A stretch of DNA of 25,060 nt from SIG455 sp045659025 (GCA_045659025.1 JAZOWA010000043.1:1-25060); one strand, 5' to 3'. Shown: positions 7,266 to 15,410, numbered from the stretch's first letter. Program-made: numbers and translations. Notes: generated by a model not told the origin, from the letters alone.

Positions 7266-8664
7266 GGTTGTTAAATCCTTAAAGGAAGCAATTGCCCTTG
7301 CAGGTCTTAAAGAGGGTATGACAGTTTCTTTTCATCATCATCTGAGAAATGGTGACTATGTGCTTAATATGGTTATGGACGAGATTGCAAAGACAGGTGT
7401 TAAAGATATCACAGTCAATGCAAGTTCACTTTTCGATACCCACCTTCCCTTACTTGAGCATATCAAAAATAACGTGGTTACCAATGTGGCTGCCGACTAT
7501 ATTGCCGCAGGTCTTGGTAAGGCGTTTTCAAAGGGTATTATGGCTAACCCCGTTCAGTTCCGTACCCACGGTGGCAGACCCAGTGATATTTCCCGTGGTG
7601 TGACTCCTATTGATGTGGCATTCATTGCCGCACCTACTGCAGATACTATGGGTAACTGCTCCGGTAAATACGGCAAATCCGCTTGCGGCAGCCTTGGCTA
7701 TGCCTTTGCCGATGCAATGTTTGCCAAGAAGGTAATCGTAATTACCGATAACCTTGTTCCTTATCCTATGGAGGATTGGTCAATATCCGAGGACTATATA
7801 GATTATGTAGTAGAGGTTGATGCTATCGGTGATCCCAAGGGCATCGTATCAGGTACTACCAAGATAACCCGTGACCCCGTTGGTCTTGTTATGGCATCCT
7901 ATGCCGCAAAGGTTATTGAGGCGTCAGGCCTTTTGAAGGACGGCTTCTCATTCCAGACGGGTGCAGGCGGTGCATCCCTTGCTGCTGCCAAGTTCTTAAA
8001 AGACATTATGCTTGAGAAGGAGATCAAAGGCAGCTTCGGTCTCGGCGGTATCACCGGCTATATGGTAGATATGCTTCAGGCAGGATGCTTCCGCAGTCTT
8101 TTGGATGTTCAGTGCTTTGACCTTACCGCAGTAGAGTCCATCCGCAGCGATTCAAGACATCAGGAGATATCTGCTATGCAGTATGCATCTCCCACAAGTC
8201 GCAGTGCCGCAGTTGATTCTCTTGATGTGGTTATCCTCGGCGCTACCGAGATTGATACTGATTTCAATGTCAATGTTCATACAGATTCCAACGGCTATAT
8301 TATGGGTGGCTCGGGAGGCCATAGTGACACCGCCGCAGGCGCGAAACTCTCTATGATTATTGCGCCTATGTTCCGTGCCCGTCTTCCCATCGTTACCGAT
8401 AAGGTTACCTGCATCTCCACACCGGGCAAGGATATTGATGTCCTCGTTACCCAGGGCGGTATAGCGGTTAATCCCAAGAACGGTGAACTCAAATCCCGTC
8501 TTGCAGAGGCAGGATTGCCCGTTGTTGATATTGAAGAACTCAAAGAGAAGACAGAGCAAATCACCGGCAAACCCGACAAACTCCCCAAGGGTGACAAGGT
8601 GGTGGCTGAGGTAATCAGCCGTTACGGTGATGTTCAGGACAAAATATACAACGTAGTTGAATAA
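7258..8664 (+). CDS. citF: Citrate/citramalate lyase alpha subunit (ACP transferase) CitF
   Basis: The 468-residue alpha subunit swaps the acetyl group on the ACP thiol for the incoming substrate, releasing acetate. Family motifs are TVSFHHHLRNGDYVLNMVM near the N-terminus, ANPVQFRTHGGR, SFQTGAGGASLAAAKFL, FGLGGITGYMVDML and GGSGGHSDTAAGAKL. Well-studied CitF proteins are about 500-510 residues. This one starts close to the conserved region, so it lacks about 40 N-terminal residues; no upstream in-frame extension resembles the missing part. AGGAGG at 7245-7250 supports ATG 7258, which lies inside the end of citE (8-base overlap). It forms the lyase core with CitD and CitE. Confidence 0.93.
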   Translation: MSKVVKSLKEAIALAGLKEGMTVSFHHHLRNGDYVLNMVMDEIAKTGVKDITVNASSLFDTHLPLLEHIKNNVVTNVAADYIAAGLGKAFSKGIMANPVQFRTHGGRPSDISRGVTPIDVAFIAAPTADTMGNCSGKYGKSACGSLGYAFADAMFAKKVIVITDNLVPYPMEDWSISEDYIDYVVEVDAIGDPKGIVSGTTKITRDPVGLVMASYAAKVIEASGLLKDGFSFQTGAGGASLAAAKFLKDIMLEKEIKGSFGLGGITGYMVDMLQAGCFRSLLDVQCFDLTAVESIRSDSRHQEISAMQYASPTSRSAAVDSLDVVILGATEIDTDFNVNVHTDSNGYIMGGSGGHSDTAAGAKLSMIIAPMFRARLPIVTDKVTCISTPGKDIDVLVTQGGIAVNPKNGELKSRLAEAGLPVVDIEELKEKTEQITGKPDKLPKGDKVVAEVISRYGDVQDKIYNVVE

Positions 8665-8677
8665 CGGAGGAAATATC

Positions 8678-9517
8678 ATGAGAGAGATAAAAGCATCTCT
8701 TATTACAGAGACAGTGGCACGCCTTTGTATTGAGGCCAACTGCCACCTTACAGATGACCTTAAGAAGTGCATCTGCCAGTTTCATAATGACGAACCCTGG
8801 CCTCAGGCAAAGGAGATTCTTGAGCGTATCATAGAGAACTATGAGATTGCAGACGAGAAGAATCAGCCTGTATGTCAGGATACAGGTGTTGCATGTGTGT
8901 TTTTGAAAATCGGTCAGGACGTTCACGTGGAAGGCGACATCACCGATGCAGTTAATGAAGGTGTCCGCATTGGTTACGGTGAGGGTTATCTTCGTAAGAG
9001 TGTTGTTAAAGACCCCCTCGACAGAGTGAACACGGGCGATAACACCCCTGCAATGCTCTATTTTGATATCGTCCCCGGTGACAAGCTTGAGATTACCGTT
9101 GCTCCCAAGGGCTTCGGTAGTGAGAATATGAGCAAGATTGCAATGCTCCGTCCCTCTGACGGTCTCGAAGGCGTTAAGAACTTCGTAGTAAAAACCGTAG
9201 AGGAAGCAGGCCCCAACCCCTGTCCTCCCATCGTGGTGGGCGTAGGTGTGGGTGGCACCTTTGATAAGGCGGCATACCTTGCCAAGAAGGCGCTTCTCCG
9301 TCCCGTTGACGAGAGAAACGAGGACCCCTTCTATGCAAAACTTGAAGAGGAACTTCTTTCCGAAATCAATGCTCTCGGTATTGGCCCTCAGGGCTTTGGC
9401 GGTAAGACTACCGCCCTTGCGGTTAATATTGAGAAATTCCCCACACACATAGCAGGTCTTCCCGTGGCTGTTAATATCAACTGTCACGTTACAAGACATC
9501 ATACGGAGGTGTTATAA
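8678..9517 (+). CDS. Class I [4Fe-4S] hydro-lyase alpha subunit (fumarase family; probable mesaconase)
   Basis: This 279-residue protein is the alpha part of a two-subunit class I fumarase/tartrate dehydratase. C66 (QPVCQDTG), C182 (NPCPP) and C269 (INCHVTRH) fit the three ligands of a catalytic [4Fe-4S] cluster. Other marks are NTGDNTPAMLYFDIVPGD and VGVGVGGTFDKAAYLAKKALLRP. ATG 8678 follows CGGAGG, and the weaker upstream ATG at 8657 was rejected. The gene lies 13 bases after citF and overlaps the beta subunit by one base. In glutamate-fermenting clostridia a two-subunit enzyme of this kind hydrates mesaconate to (S)-citramalate. The position between citDEF and glmSE-mal makes that the best guess. 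Fumarase or tartrate dehydratase remain possible, since class I enzymes can be promiscuous. Confidence 0.9.
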   Translation: MREIKASLITETVARLCIEANCHLTDDLKKCICQFHNDEPWPQAKEILERIIENYEIADEKNQPVCQDTGVACVFLKIGQDVHVEGDITDAVNEGVRIGYGEGYLRKSVVKDPLDRVNTGDNTPAMLYFDIVPGDKLEITVAPKGFGSENMSKIAMLRPSDGLEGVKNFVVKTVEEAGPNPCPPIVVGVGVGGTFDKAAYLAKKALLRPVDERNEDPFYAKLEEELLSEINALGIGPQGFGGKTTALAVNIEKFPTHIAGLPVAVNINCHVTRHHTEVL

Positions 9518-10074
9518 TGTCAATATCAATCAACGCACCCTTATCCCGTGAGGAAGCACGTAAATTGAAAGCGGGAGACAGTTGCCTTATCTCAGGCGTT
9601 ATCTATACTGCCCGTGATGCGGCTCATAAGCGTCTTTGCGAGCTCGTTGCAGAGGGCAAACCCCTTCCCCTTGATGTCACAGACAATATTATATACTTCG
9701 TAGGTCCCACTCCTGCAAAGCCCGGTCAGGCAATCGGTTCTGCAGGCCCTACCACATCATACAGAATGGATGCTTATAGCCCCACCCTTATTGCCGAGGG
9801 TCTTACAGGTATGATAGGTAAGGGCAAGAGAGGTCCCGAGGTTGTTGATGCAATGAAGAAACACGGTGCGGTTTACTTTGGCGCAATCGGCGGTTGCGGT
9901 GCTCTTCTCAGCAAATGTATCAAGAAGGCAGAGGTTATCGCATATGACGATCTCGGTGCAGAGGCAATCCGTCGTCTTGAGGTAGAGGATTTCCCCGTTA
10001 TCGTAATCATCGACAGCGAAGGAAACAACCTTTACGAGACAGGCAGAAAAGCGTATCTCGACACAAACAAATAA
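9517..10074 (+). CDS. Class I hydro-lyase beta subunit (fumarase family; probable mesaconase)
   Basis: The 185-residue beta subunit partners the upstream alpha subunit; in single-chain class I fumarases it is the C-terminal domain. Visible substrate-site motifs are YTARDAAHKR (30-39), GSAGPTTSYRMD (74-85), KGKRG (102-106) and GAIGGCGALL. The ATG at 9517 overlaps the alpha stop (TAATG) and follows GGAGG. It is the last gene of the operon, with a hairpin terminator ten bases downstream. As with the alpha subunit, mesaconate hydration is inferred from context and not from a residue I can point to. Confidence 0.9.
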   Translation: MSISINAPLSREEARKLKAGDSCLISGVIYTARDAAHKRLCELVAEGKPLPLDVTDNIIYFVGPTPAKPGQAIGSAGPTTSYRMDAYSPTLIAEGLTGMIGKGKRGPEVVDAMKKHGAVYFGAIGGCGALLSKCIKKAEVIAYDDLGAEAIRRLEVEDFPVIVIIDSEGNNLYETGRKAYLDTNK

Positions 10075-10082
10075 TAAAAATC

Positions 10083-10111
10083 AAAATGAGTCTTTCGAGG
10101 CTCATTTTTTT
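10083..10111 (+). terminator. Intrinsic terminator of the citDEF-hydrolyase operon
   Basis: Arms ATGAGTCT and AGGCTCAT (10086-10105, TTCG loop, one G-T pair) are extended by flanking A and T runs and followed by seven T residues. Confidence 0.88.
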
Positions 10112-10144
10112 ATGTAAAAAAGTATTATTTTGTTGTTTATTTCC

Positions 10145-10173
10145 TTGACAAAAGGGCTTTTGGGGTATATTAT
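10145..10173 (+). promoter_or_regulatory. Promoter of the glutamate mutase operon
   Basis: A consensus TTGACA (10145-10150) is followed after 17 bases by TATTAT (10168-10173). A second TATAAT lies at 10173-10178 with a longer spacer. The leader is under 50 bases, so a cobalamin riboswitch cannot fit between this promoter and glmS. Confidence 0.8.
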
Positions 10174-10189
10174 ATAATAGAACAATAAT

Positions 10190-10206
10190 GTTAGTTCGCA
10201 ACTAAC
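10190..10206. promoter_or_regulatory. Candidate operator: 17-bp palindrome in the glmS leader
   Basis: GTTAGTT-CGC-AACTAAC is a perfect inverted repeat about 10 bases after the predicted transcription start and just before the ribosome site (10215-10220). It has no T tract, so it is unlikely to be a terminator. Its TTAG/CTAA ends resemble the palindromes near feoA in this window, but the centre is one base longer. Confidence 0.5.
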
Positions 10207-10226
10207 AAATTTACGAGGTGCAAATT

Positions 10227-10661
10227 ATGGAAAATCGAGAAAGGAAAGTCTTGGTTATCGGCGTTATCGGCGCAGACGTACACGCAGTAGGTAACAAGAT
10301 TTTGTACCATGCTTTTACAGAAGCCGGATTTGAGGTAGTAAATCTTGGCGTAATGGTTTCTCAGGAGGAGTATATTGCAGCGGCGATCGAGTCTAATGCA
10401 GACGCTATTGTAATTTCTTCTTTGTATGGTCAGGGCGAGCTTGACTGCCGTGGCATGAGAGAGAAATGTGACGAAGCAGGACTTAAGGGTATTCCCCTTT
10501 TGGTAGGCGGTAATATCGTTATTGGTAAGCAGAAATTTGAAGATGTAGAGCAGAGATTCAAAGAGATGGGCTTTGACAGAGCATTCCCTCCCGGAACAGC
10601 TCCCGAGACAACTATCGAAGCACTCAGAGAACTTTTGCATATAGAAGGTGACATCGCGTGA
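10227..10661 (+). CDS. glmS: Glutamate mutase (methylaspartate mutase) sigma subunit, B12-binding
   Basis: The 144-residue protein is the small cobalamin-binding component of adenosylcobalamin-dependent glutamate mutase, which converts L-glutamate to (2S,3S)-3-methylaspartate. It shows the base-off/His-on motif D17-V-H19-A-V-G22, with H19 as lower cobalt ligand, then ISSLYGQGELD and LVGGNI. The length is close to the C. tetanomorphum subunit (137). ATG 10227 has GAGGTG six bases upstream; the in-frame GTG at 10218 lies within that ribosome site and was rejected. The stop overlaps the mutL start by four bases (GTGA). It is the first gene of glmS-mutL-glmE-mal, the known clostridial order. Confidence 0.95.
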   Translation: MENRERKVLVIGVIGADVHAVGNKILYHAFTEAGFEVVNLGVMVSQEEYIAAAIESNADAIVISSLYGQGELDCRGMREKCDEAGLKGIPLLVGGNIVIGKQKFEDVEQRFKEMGFDRAFPPGTAPETTIEALRELLHIEGDIA

Positions 10662-12061
10662 AACCTGTCTTGCTGATTGATTTTGGCAGTACATATACCA
10701 AGCTTACTGCGGTTGATGTGGATGCAGAGGAGATTCTCGGCACTGCCGCATCATATACCACGGTGCAGACGGATATTAACGACGGACTCAACTCCGGCCT
10801 CAAGTTGCTCGAGGCAAAGACGGGCAAGATAGACTACGCAGAGTGCTACGCATGCTCCTCTGCTGCGGGCGGTCTTCGTATGGTGACCAGCGGACTTGTT
10901 CCCGAGCTCACCGGTGAAGCGGCCAAGCTTGCCAGTTACGGGGCAGGAGCCAAGGTGGTAGGTATCTACGCCTTTGAGCTTACTGAGGACGACGTTGCGG
11001 AAATCAAAGAGGCAAAACCGGATATATTCCTGCTTGTGGGCGGTACAGATGGTGGTAACACCGAGTGTATCCTGCACAATGCGCGGATGCTATCTTCAAT
11101 CAAGCCGGAATTCCCCATAGTGGTTGCAGGCAACCGCAGTGCTGCAAAGGAATGTCAGCGTATACTTGACGGCTATGATGTGTATGTGTGTCCCAACGTA
11201 ATGCCCAAGTTCGGGGTACTCCAGATTGAGCCCACACAGAAGCAGATAAGGGATATATTCTTAAATCGTATTATATTAGCCAAGGGCCTCAGCAAAGCGG
11301 CAGAGCTTCTCTCCGATATTATGATGCCCACCCCCTCCGCCGTACTTCAGGCAATGGAACTTCTTTCCAAGGGCTGCGAAGGCGAGGCAGGCATAGGCGA
11401 ACTCGTAGCGGTTGACGTTGGCGGAGCTACTACTGATGTGTACTCCATTGCCGATGGTATGCCTGAGCAGATGAATACTTTGTATAAGGGTCTGCCCGAG
11501 CCGTATGCCAAACGAACAGTTGAAGGCGATATCGGTATGCGATACAGCATACAGGGGATAATTGATGCAGTAGGTATGAGCCGTATCTGTCAGCTTTCAG
11601 GATTGAGCGAGGATAAGGTTACCGAATTGGTAGAGGATCTTAAGAGTAATACGGACAAGGTTCCCGGTGATGATGCCGACTTAAAAGCCCTTGACTTTGC
11701 ATTGGCATCAAGTGCTATTGAAGAGGCGGTTACCCGTCATGCGGGCACACTTACAGAGACCTTTTCAATCATAGGCAGGACCTACGTTCAGGAAGGCAAG
11801 AACCTCACTAACGTAGAACAGATAGTGGTTACAGGCGGAAGCCTTATCCATACTGAGAGGACGGCAGAGATAGCATCCCACGCCACCTACTCAATGTTAA
11901 ACCCCACATCACTCCGTCCCAAGAAGGCGAGTGTGTGGGTAGACAGAACGTACATCTTGGCTGCTATGGGCCTTCTCTCCACGAGATACCCCGAGACAGC
12001 CCTCAGAATAATGAAAAAGGAGCTTGAATACCATGGATATTCAGAACAAACGAATTCCTGA
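10658..12061 (+). CDS. glmL: MutL/GlmL family ATPase-fold protein associated with glutamate mutase
   Basis: The 467-residue protein has the actin/HSP70-like ATPase fold marks of the MutL family (unrelated to mismatch-repair MutL). An N-terminal phosphate loop IDFGSTYTKLTAVD is followed by a second one, VDVGGATTDVYSIADG, in the middle, and VVTGGSLIHTER near the C-terminus. It is encoded between the two mutase subunits in glutamate-fermenting clostridia and is presumed to maintain or reactivate the B12 enzyme. I know of no definitive biochemical role. The GTG start at 10658 overlaps the glmS stop, and GAAGGTG lies upstream. The 3' end overlaps glmE by 29 bases, so the three genes are tightly coupled. 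Confidence 0.92.
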   Translation: MKPVLLIDFGSTYTKLTAVDVDAEEILGTAASYTTVQTDINDGLNSGLKLLEAKTGKIDYAECYACSSAAGGLRMVTSGLVPELTGEAAKLASYGAGAKVVGIYAFELTEDDVAEIKEAKPDIFLLVGGTDGGNTECILHNARMLSSIKPEFPIVVAGNRSAAKECQRILDGYDVYVCPNVMPKFGVLQIEPTQKQIRDIFLNRIILAKGLSKAAELLSDIMMPTPSAVLQAMELLSKGCEGEAGIGELVAVDVGGATTDVYSIADGMPEQMNTLYKGLPEPYAKRTVEGDIGMRYSIQGIIDAVGMSRICQLSGLSEDKVTELVEDLKSNTDKVPGDDADLKALDFALASSAIEEAVTRHAGTLTETFSIIGRTYVQEGKNLTNVEQIVVTGGSLIHTERTAEIASHATYSMLNPTSLRPKKASVWVDRTYILAAMGLLSTRYPETALRIMKKELEYHGYSEQTNS

Positions 12062-13487
12062 CGGTGAATTTAACAGCTTACGACAGGAAGTATTGACACA
12101 GTGGCCCACAGGCAAGGATGTCAATTTGGAAGAGGCAATTGCTTATCATAAGTCAATGCCCGAAAACAGAAATTTCTCCAAGAAACTCTTGGATGCAAAG
12201 AGAGAGGGCCGCACATTGGTTCAGCCCCGTGCAGGTGTGCCTGTTGTAGAAGAGCACATCAAGCTTATGCAGTATCTTGAAAAGTATGGTGAGGCAGACC
12301 TTTTGCCTTCAACTATTGATAGTTACACCCGTCAGAACCGTTATGAAGAAGCAGAGAATGGTATTTCCGAGTCAATCCGTCTCAACCGTGCTTTGCTCAA
12401 CGGCTTCCCCGCGGTTAACCACGGTGTTGCAAAATGCCGTCAGGTTGTAGAGAGCGTTAACGTACCTATGCAGGTTCGTCACGGCACCCCCGATGCACGT
12501 CTCCTTACCGAGATTACATACGCAGGTGGTTTCACCAGCTATGAGGGTGGCGGTATCTCCTATAACCTCCCTTATTGTAAGAATATCCCCATGGAGCGTA
12601 CAATCCGTGACTGGCAGTATGTTGACCGCCTCACAGGTCTTTATGAGGAAATGGGCGTATCTATCAACCGTGAGCCCTACGGTCCTTTGACAGGCACATT
12701 GGTACCTCCCTGTATCTCCCATGCAGCTGCTATTATTGAAGCATTGCTTGCAGCAGAGCAGGGTGTAAAGAATATTACTGTAGGTTACGGTCAGTGCGGT
12801 AATCTTGTTCAGGATATCGCAGCTATCCGTTCACTTCAGGAACTCACAGACGAATACCTTGCAAAATACGGCTACAGCGATGTAGATGTTACCACAGTTC
12901 TCCATCAGTGGATGGGTGGTTTCCCTGCAGACGAGGCAAAGGCATTCGGTGTAATCTCTTCAGGTTCACTTATCGCTGCTCTTTCCAAAGCCACCAAGGT
13001 TATTGTTAAGACTCCCCACGAAGCGGTTGGTATTCCCACTATGGAAGCTAACGCAGAGGGCTTGCGTTGTACAAAGCAGGTTGTTAACATGCTTGCAGAC
13101 CAGAACTTCTGTGACGTTCGTCTTGAAGAGGAGAAAGAGATCATCCGTCAGGAAACCCGTGCCATCGTTGACAAGTGCTTCGAGCTGGGTAATGGCGATA
13201 TCGCAGTTGGCGTTTGCCGTGGTGTTGAAGCAGGCGTACTTGATGTACCCTTTGCTCCTTGCCGTTTCAATGCAGGTCTTATGCTCCCCTGCCGTGATAA
13301 CGACGGTGCAGTAAGAATCCTCAACCCCGGTAACCTTCCCTTCTCCAAGGATCTTCTTGACTTCCACAAAGCTAAGATTGAAGAGCGTGCTGCAAGTGAG
13401 AAACGCGCCGCATCTTTCCAGATGGTTGTTGATGACGTATATGCAATTGGTAAGGGCCGTCTCGTAGGACGTCCCAACTCAAAATAG
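12033..13487 (+). CDS. glmE: Glutamate mutase (methylaspartate mutase) epsilon subunit
   Basis: The 484-residue protein is the large catalytic TIM-barrel subunit of glutamate mutase; the C. tetanomorphum subunit is of nearly the same length (483). Recognisable stretches are LVQPRAGVPVVEEHIKLM, NGFPAVNHGV, VRHGTPDARLLTEITYAGG, EGGGISYNLPYCKN and NREPYGPLTGTLVPP, forming the glutamate and adenosyl sites at the barrel mouth. ATG 12033 lies ten bases after AAGGAG (12017-12022); an in-frame ATG at 12024 directly abuts that site and is less likely. It works with GlmS and adenosylcobalamin, and its product goes to the ammonia-lyase encoded 14 bases downstream. Confidence 0.95.
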   Translation: MDIQNKRIPDGEFNSLRQEVLTQWPTGKDVNLEEAIAYHKSMPENRNFSKKLLDAKREGRTLVQPRAGVPVVEEHIKLMQYLEKYGEADLLPSTIDSYTRQNRYEEAENGISESIRLNRALLNGFPAVNHGVAKCRQVVESVNVPMQVRHGTPDARLLTEITYAGGFTSYEGGGISYNLPYCKNIPMERTIRDWQYVDRLTGLYEEMGVSINREPYGPLTGTLVPPCISHAAAIIEALLAAEQGVKNITVGYGQCGNLVQDIAAIRSLQELTDEYLAKYGYSDVDVTTVLHQWMGGFPADEAKAFGVISSGSLIAALSKATKVIVKTPHEAVGIPTMEANAEGLRCTKQVVNMLADQNFCDVRLEEEKEIIRQETRAIVDKCFELGNGDIAVGVCRGVEAGVLDVPFAPCRFNAGLMLPCRDNDGAVRILNPGNLPFSKDLLDFHKAKIEERAASEKRAASFQMVVDDVYAIGKGRLVGRPNSK

Positions 13488-13501
13488 GAGGATAAATAAT
13501 T

Positions 13502-14755
13502 ATGAAAATCATTGACGTTGTATGTTCAGCAGGCCGCACAGGCTTTTACTTTGATGACCAGCGCGCTATTAAGCAGGGCGCAGGTCATGATGGTGTTTTC
13601 TATGTAGGCAACCCCGTTACCGAGGGTTTCCGTGCAGTTCGTCAGGCAGGTGAGTCCATCTCCGTTATGCTTATTCTCGAAGATGGCCAGATGGCATACG
13701 GCGATTGCGCAGCTGTTCAGTATTCAGGTGCAGGCGGTCGTGACCCCTTGTTCCTCGCAGAAGACTTCATTCCCGTAATTGATAAATACATCAAGCCCGA
13801 GCTCGTTGGCAAAGAAGCAGATGACTTCCGTGGTCTTTGCGCTATGATGGAAGCTATCCAGGTAGAGGGCAAGAGATTGCACACCGCTATCCGTTATGGT
13901 TTGTCTCAGGCAATCCTTGATGCAGTTGCTAAGGCAACAGGCAGAATGATGTGCGAAGTAGTAGCAGATGAATACGGTTGCAAAGTATCCGAGACTCCCA
14001 TCCCGATCTTCACACAGTCAGGTGATGACAGATACGATAATGCAGATAAGATGATTATCAAAGGCGCACAGGTACTTCCCCACGCGCTTATCAATAACGT
14101 AGAGTCCAAACTCGGTACCAAGGGCGAGAAACTCGCTGAGTACGTAGCTTGGCTCCGTGACAGAATCCTTGCTAACCGCACAGATGAATCTTACGCACCC
14201 ACAATGCATATTGACGTTTACGGTACAATCGGTCTTATCTTCGGCAATGACAACTGCAAGGATATGGCCACATATATTGAAGAACTCGGCAAGATTGCAA
14301 AGCCCTTCCACCTCCGTATCGAAGGTCCTATGGACTGCGACTGCGACAGAGAGACACAGATGAAGGCTCTTGCAGCACTCACCAAAGAACTCGACGACCG
14401 TGGTTGTGACGTAGAGCTCGTTGCTGACGAATGGTGCAACACTTTGGAAGATATCAAACTCTTCGCTGATAACAAAGCAGGTCATATGGTACAGATTAAG
14501 ACTCCCGACCTCGGCGGTATCAACAACACTATCGAAGCTGTTCTTTACTGCAAAGAGAAGGGCATCGGCGCATACCAGGGCGGTACCTGTAACGAGACAG
14601 ACCGTAGCGCACAGGTTTGCGTTCACTGCGCAATGGCTACACAGCCCGTTCAGATTCTTGCAAAACCCGGTATGGGTGTTGACGAAGGCTTCATGATCGT
14701 TTATAACGAAATGAACAGAATCATGGCAATGCGTAAAGCCAAAGCAAACAGATAA
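13502..14755 (+). CDS. mal: Methylaspartate ammonia-lyase
   Basis: The 417-residue enolase-superfamily enzyme removes ammonia from 3-methylaspartate to give mesaconate. The catalytic and metal residues line up with the C. tetanomorphum enzyme (413 residues): H194 (LPHALINN), metal ligands D238 (HIDVYG), E274 (RIEGPMD) and D309 (ADEW), and catalytic lysine K333 (QIKTPDLGG). Q172 and C363 also match substrate-site positions. ATG 13502 follows an AGGAGG site in the gap after glmE. A strong terminator follows at 14769-14803. This gene is the most specific marker of the methylaspartate pathway in the window. Confidence 0.97.
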   Translation: MKIIDVVCSAGRTGFYFDDQRAIKQGAGHDGVFYVGNPVTEGFRAVRQAGESISVMLILEDGQMAYGDCAAVQYSGAGGRDPLFLAEDFIPVIDKYIKPELVGKEADDFRGLCAMMEAIQVEGKRLHTAIRYGLSQAILDAVAKATGRMMCEVVADEYGCKVSETPIPIFTQSGDDRYDNADKMIIKGAQVLPHALINNVESKLGTKGEKLAEYVAWLRDRILANRTDESYAPTMHIDVYGTIGLIFGNDNCKDMATYIEELGKIAKPFHLRIEGPMDCDCDRETQMKALAALTKELDDRGCDVELVADEWCNTLEDIKLFADNKAGHMVQIKTPDLGGINNTIEAVLYCKEKGIGAYQGGTCNETDRSAQVCVHCAMATQPVQILAKPGMGVDEGFMIVYNEMNRIMAMRKAKANR

Positions 14756-14768
14756 TTACATCAATATT

Positions 14769-14803
14769 AAAAACCACTTGCTTTTTATGGCAAGTGGTTT
14801 TTT
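14769..14803 (+). terminator. Intrinsic terminator of the glutamate mutase-mal operon
   Basis: Arms 14769-14781 and 14790-14802 form a 13-bp stem (AACCACTTGC core) with an eight-base loop and a T run. Confidence 0.92.
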
Positions 14804-14807
14804 GTTG

Positions 14808-14836
14808 TTGATAAAACAAATCATTTGTGATATGAT
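14808..14836 (+). promoter_or_regulatory. Promoter of the ppa operon with a spacer palindrome
   Basis: TTGATA (14808-14813) and TATGAT (14831-14836) are 17 bases apart. Between them lies a perfect 13-bp inverted repeat, ACAAAT-C-ATTTGT (14816-14828), which could be a repressor site. Confidence 0.65.
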
Positions 14837-14879
14837 GAGGGTAATGATATAGGATGGTTTTCCGAAAGGAGATATGAAG

Positions 14880-15410
14880 ATGTCTAATATATGGCACGAT
14901 ATTTCATCTGACAGAATACAGGCAGAGAATTTTATATGTGTTATTGAGATTACCAAGGGCAGTAAGAAGAAGTACGAGCTTGATAAAGAGACGGGTTTCC
15001 TTATCCTTGACCGTATTCTCCACACATCCACTCATTATCCTGCCAACTACGGATTCATCCCCCGCACCTATGGCGATGATAATGACCCGTTGGATGTATT
15101 GCTTCTTTGTTCAGAGCAGATTGAACCCATGACATTGGTAAAAGCATATCCTATCGGTGTGATATCAATGATTGATAACGGCAGAAATGATGAGAAAATA
15201 ATTGCGATTCCCTTTAAGGATCCCAACTATAATATGTATAAGGATATAAGCGAACTCCCTCAGCATATCTTTGATGAGATGACTCATTTCTTCACCGTTT
15301 ATAAGAATCTTGAGAATAAGACCACTGCGGTTAACGAGGTGAGCAACCGTGACGTTGCTATTGATGTTATCAATAAAGCGATTGAGGAATATAAGGTTAA
15401 ATTCAACTGA
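14880..15410 (+). CDS. ppa: Family I inorganic pyrophosphatase
   Basis: The 176-residue soluble enzyme hydrolyses pyrophosphate to phosphate. It contains the family I signature DNDPLDVL, preceded by HYPANYGFIPRTYGDD, and later KDPNYNMYKDI for metal and phosphate binding. The length is typical (about 170-180). ATG 14880 was chosen because AAAGGAG (14865-14871) is eight bases before it; the ATG at 14874 is only two bases away. It leads an operon with a cation efflux protein and a UPF0340 protein. Pyrophosphate made by CitG-type maturation or by CitC (AMP plus PPi) could be cleared by it, but this is a general housekeeping role. Confidence 0.94.
   Translation: MSNIWHDISSDRIQAENFICVIEITKGSKKKYELDKETGFLILDRILHTSTHYPANYGFIPRTYGDDNDPLDVLLLCSEQIEPMTLVKAYPIGVISMIDNGRNDEKIIAIPFKDPNYNMYKDISELPQHIFDEMTHFFTVYKNLENKTTAVNEVSNRDVAIDVINKAIEEYKVKFN

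Noticed and set aside
8615..9502. Long open frame of 295 codons on the minus strand
   Set aside because: It is antisense to the hydro-lyase alpha gene, has no family similarity and no convincing ribosome site; codon bias of the real gene explains it.
10174..10226. Cobalamin riboswitch upstream of the B12-dependent mutase
   Set aside because: The leader after the consensus promoter is under 50 bases, far too short, and no B12-box-like sequence was seen.
14018..14626. Open frame of about 200 codons on the minus strand
   Set aside because: It is a shadow of mal, whose catalytic residues are all present on the plus strand.
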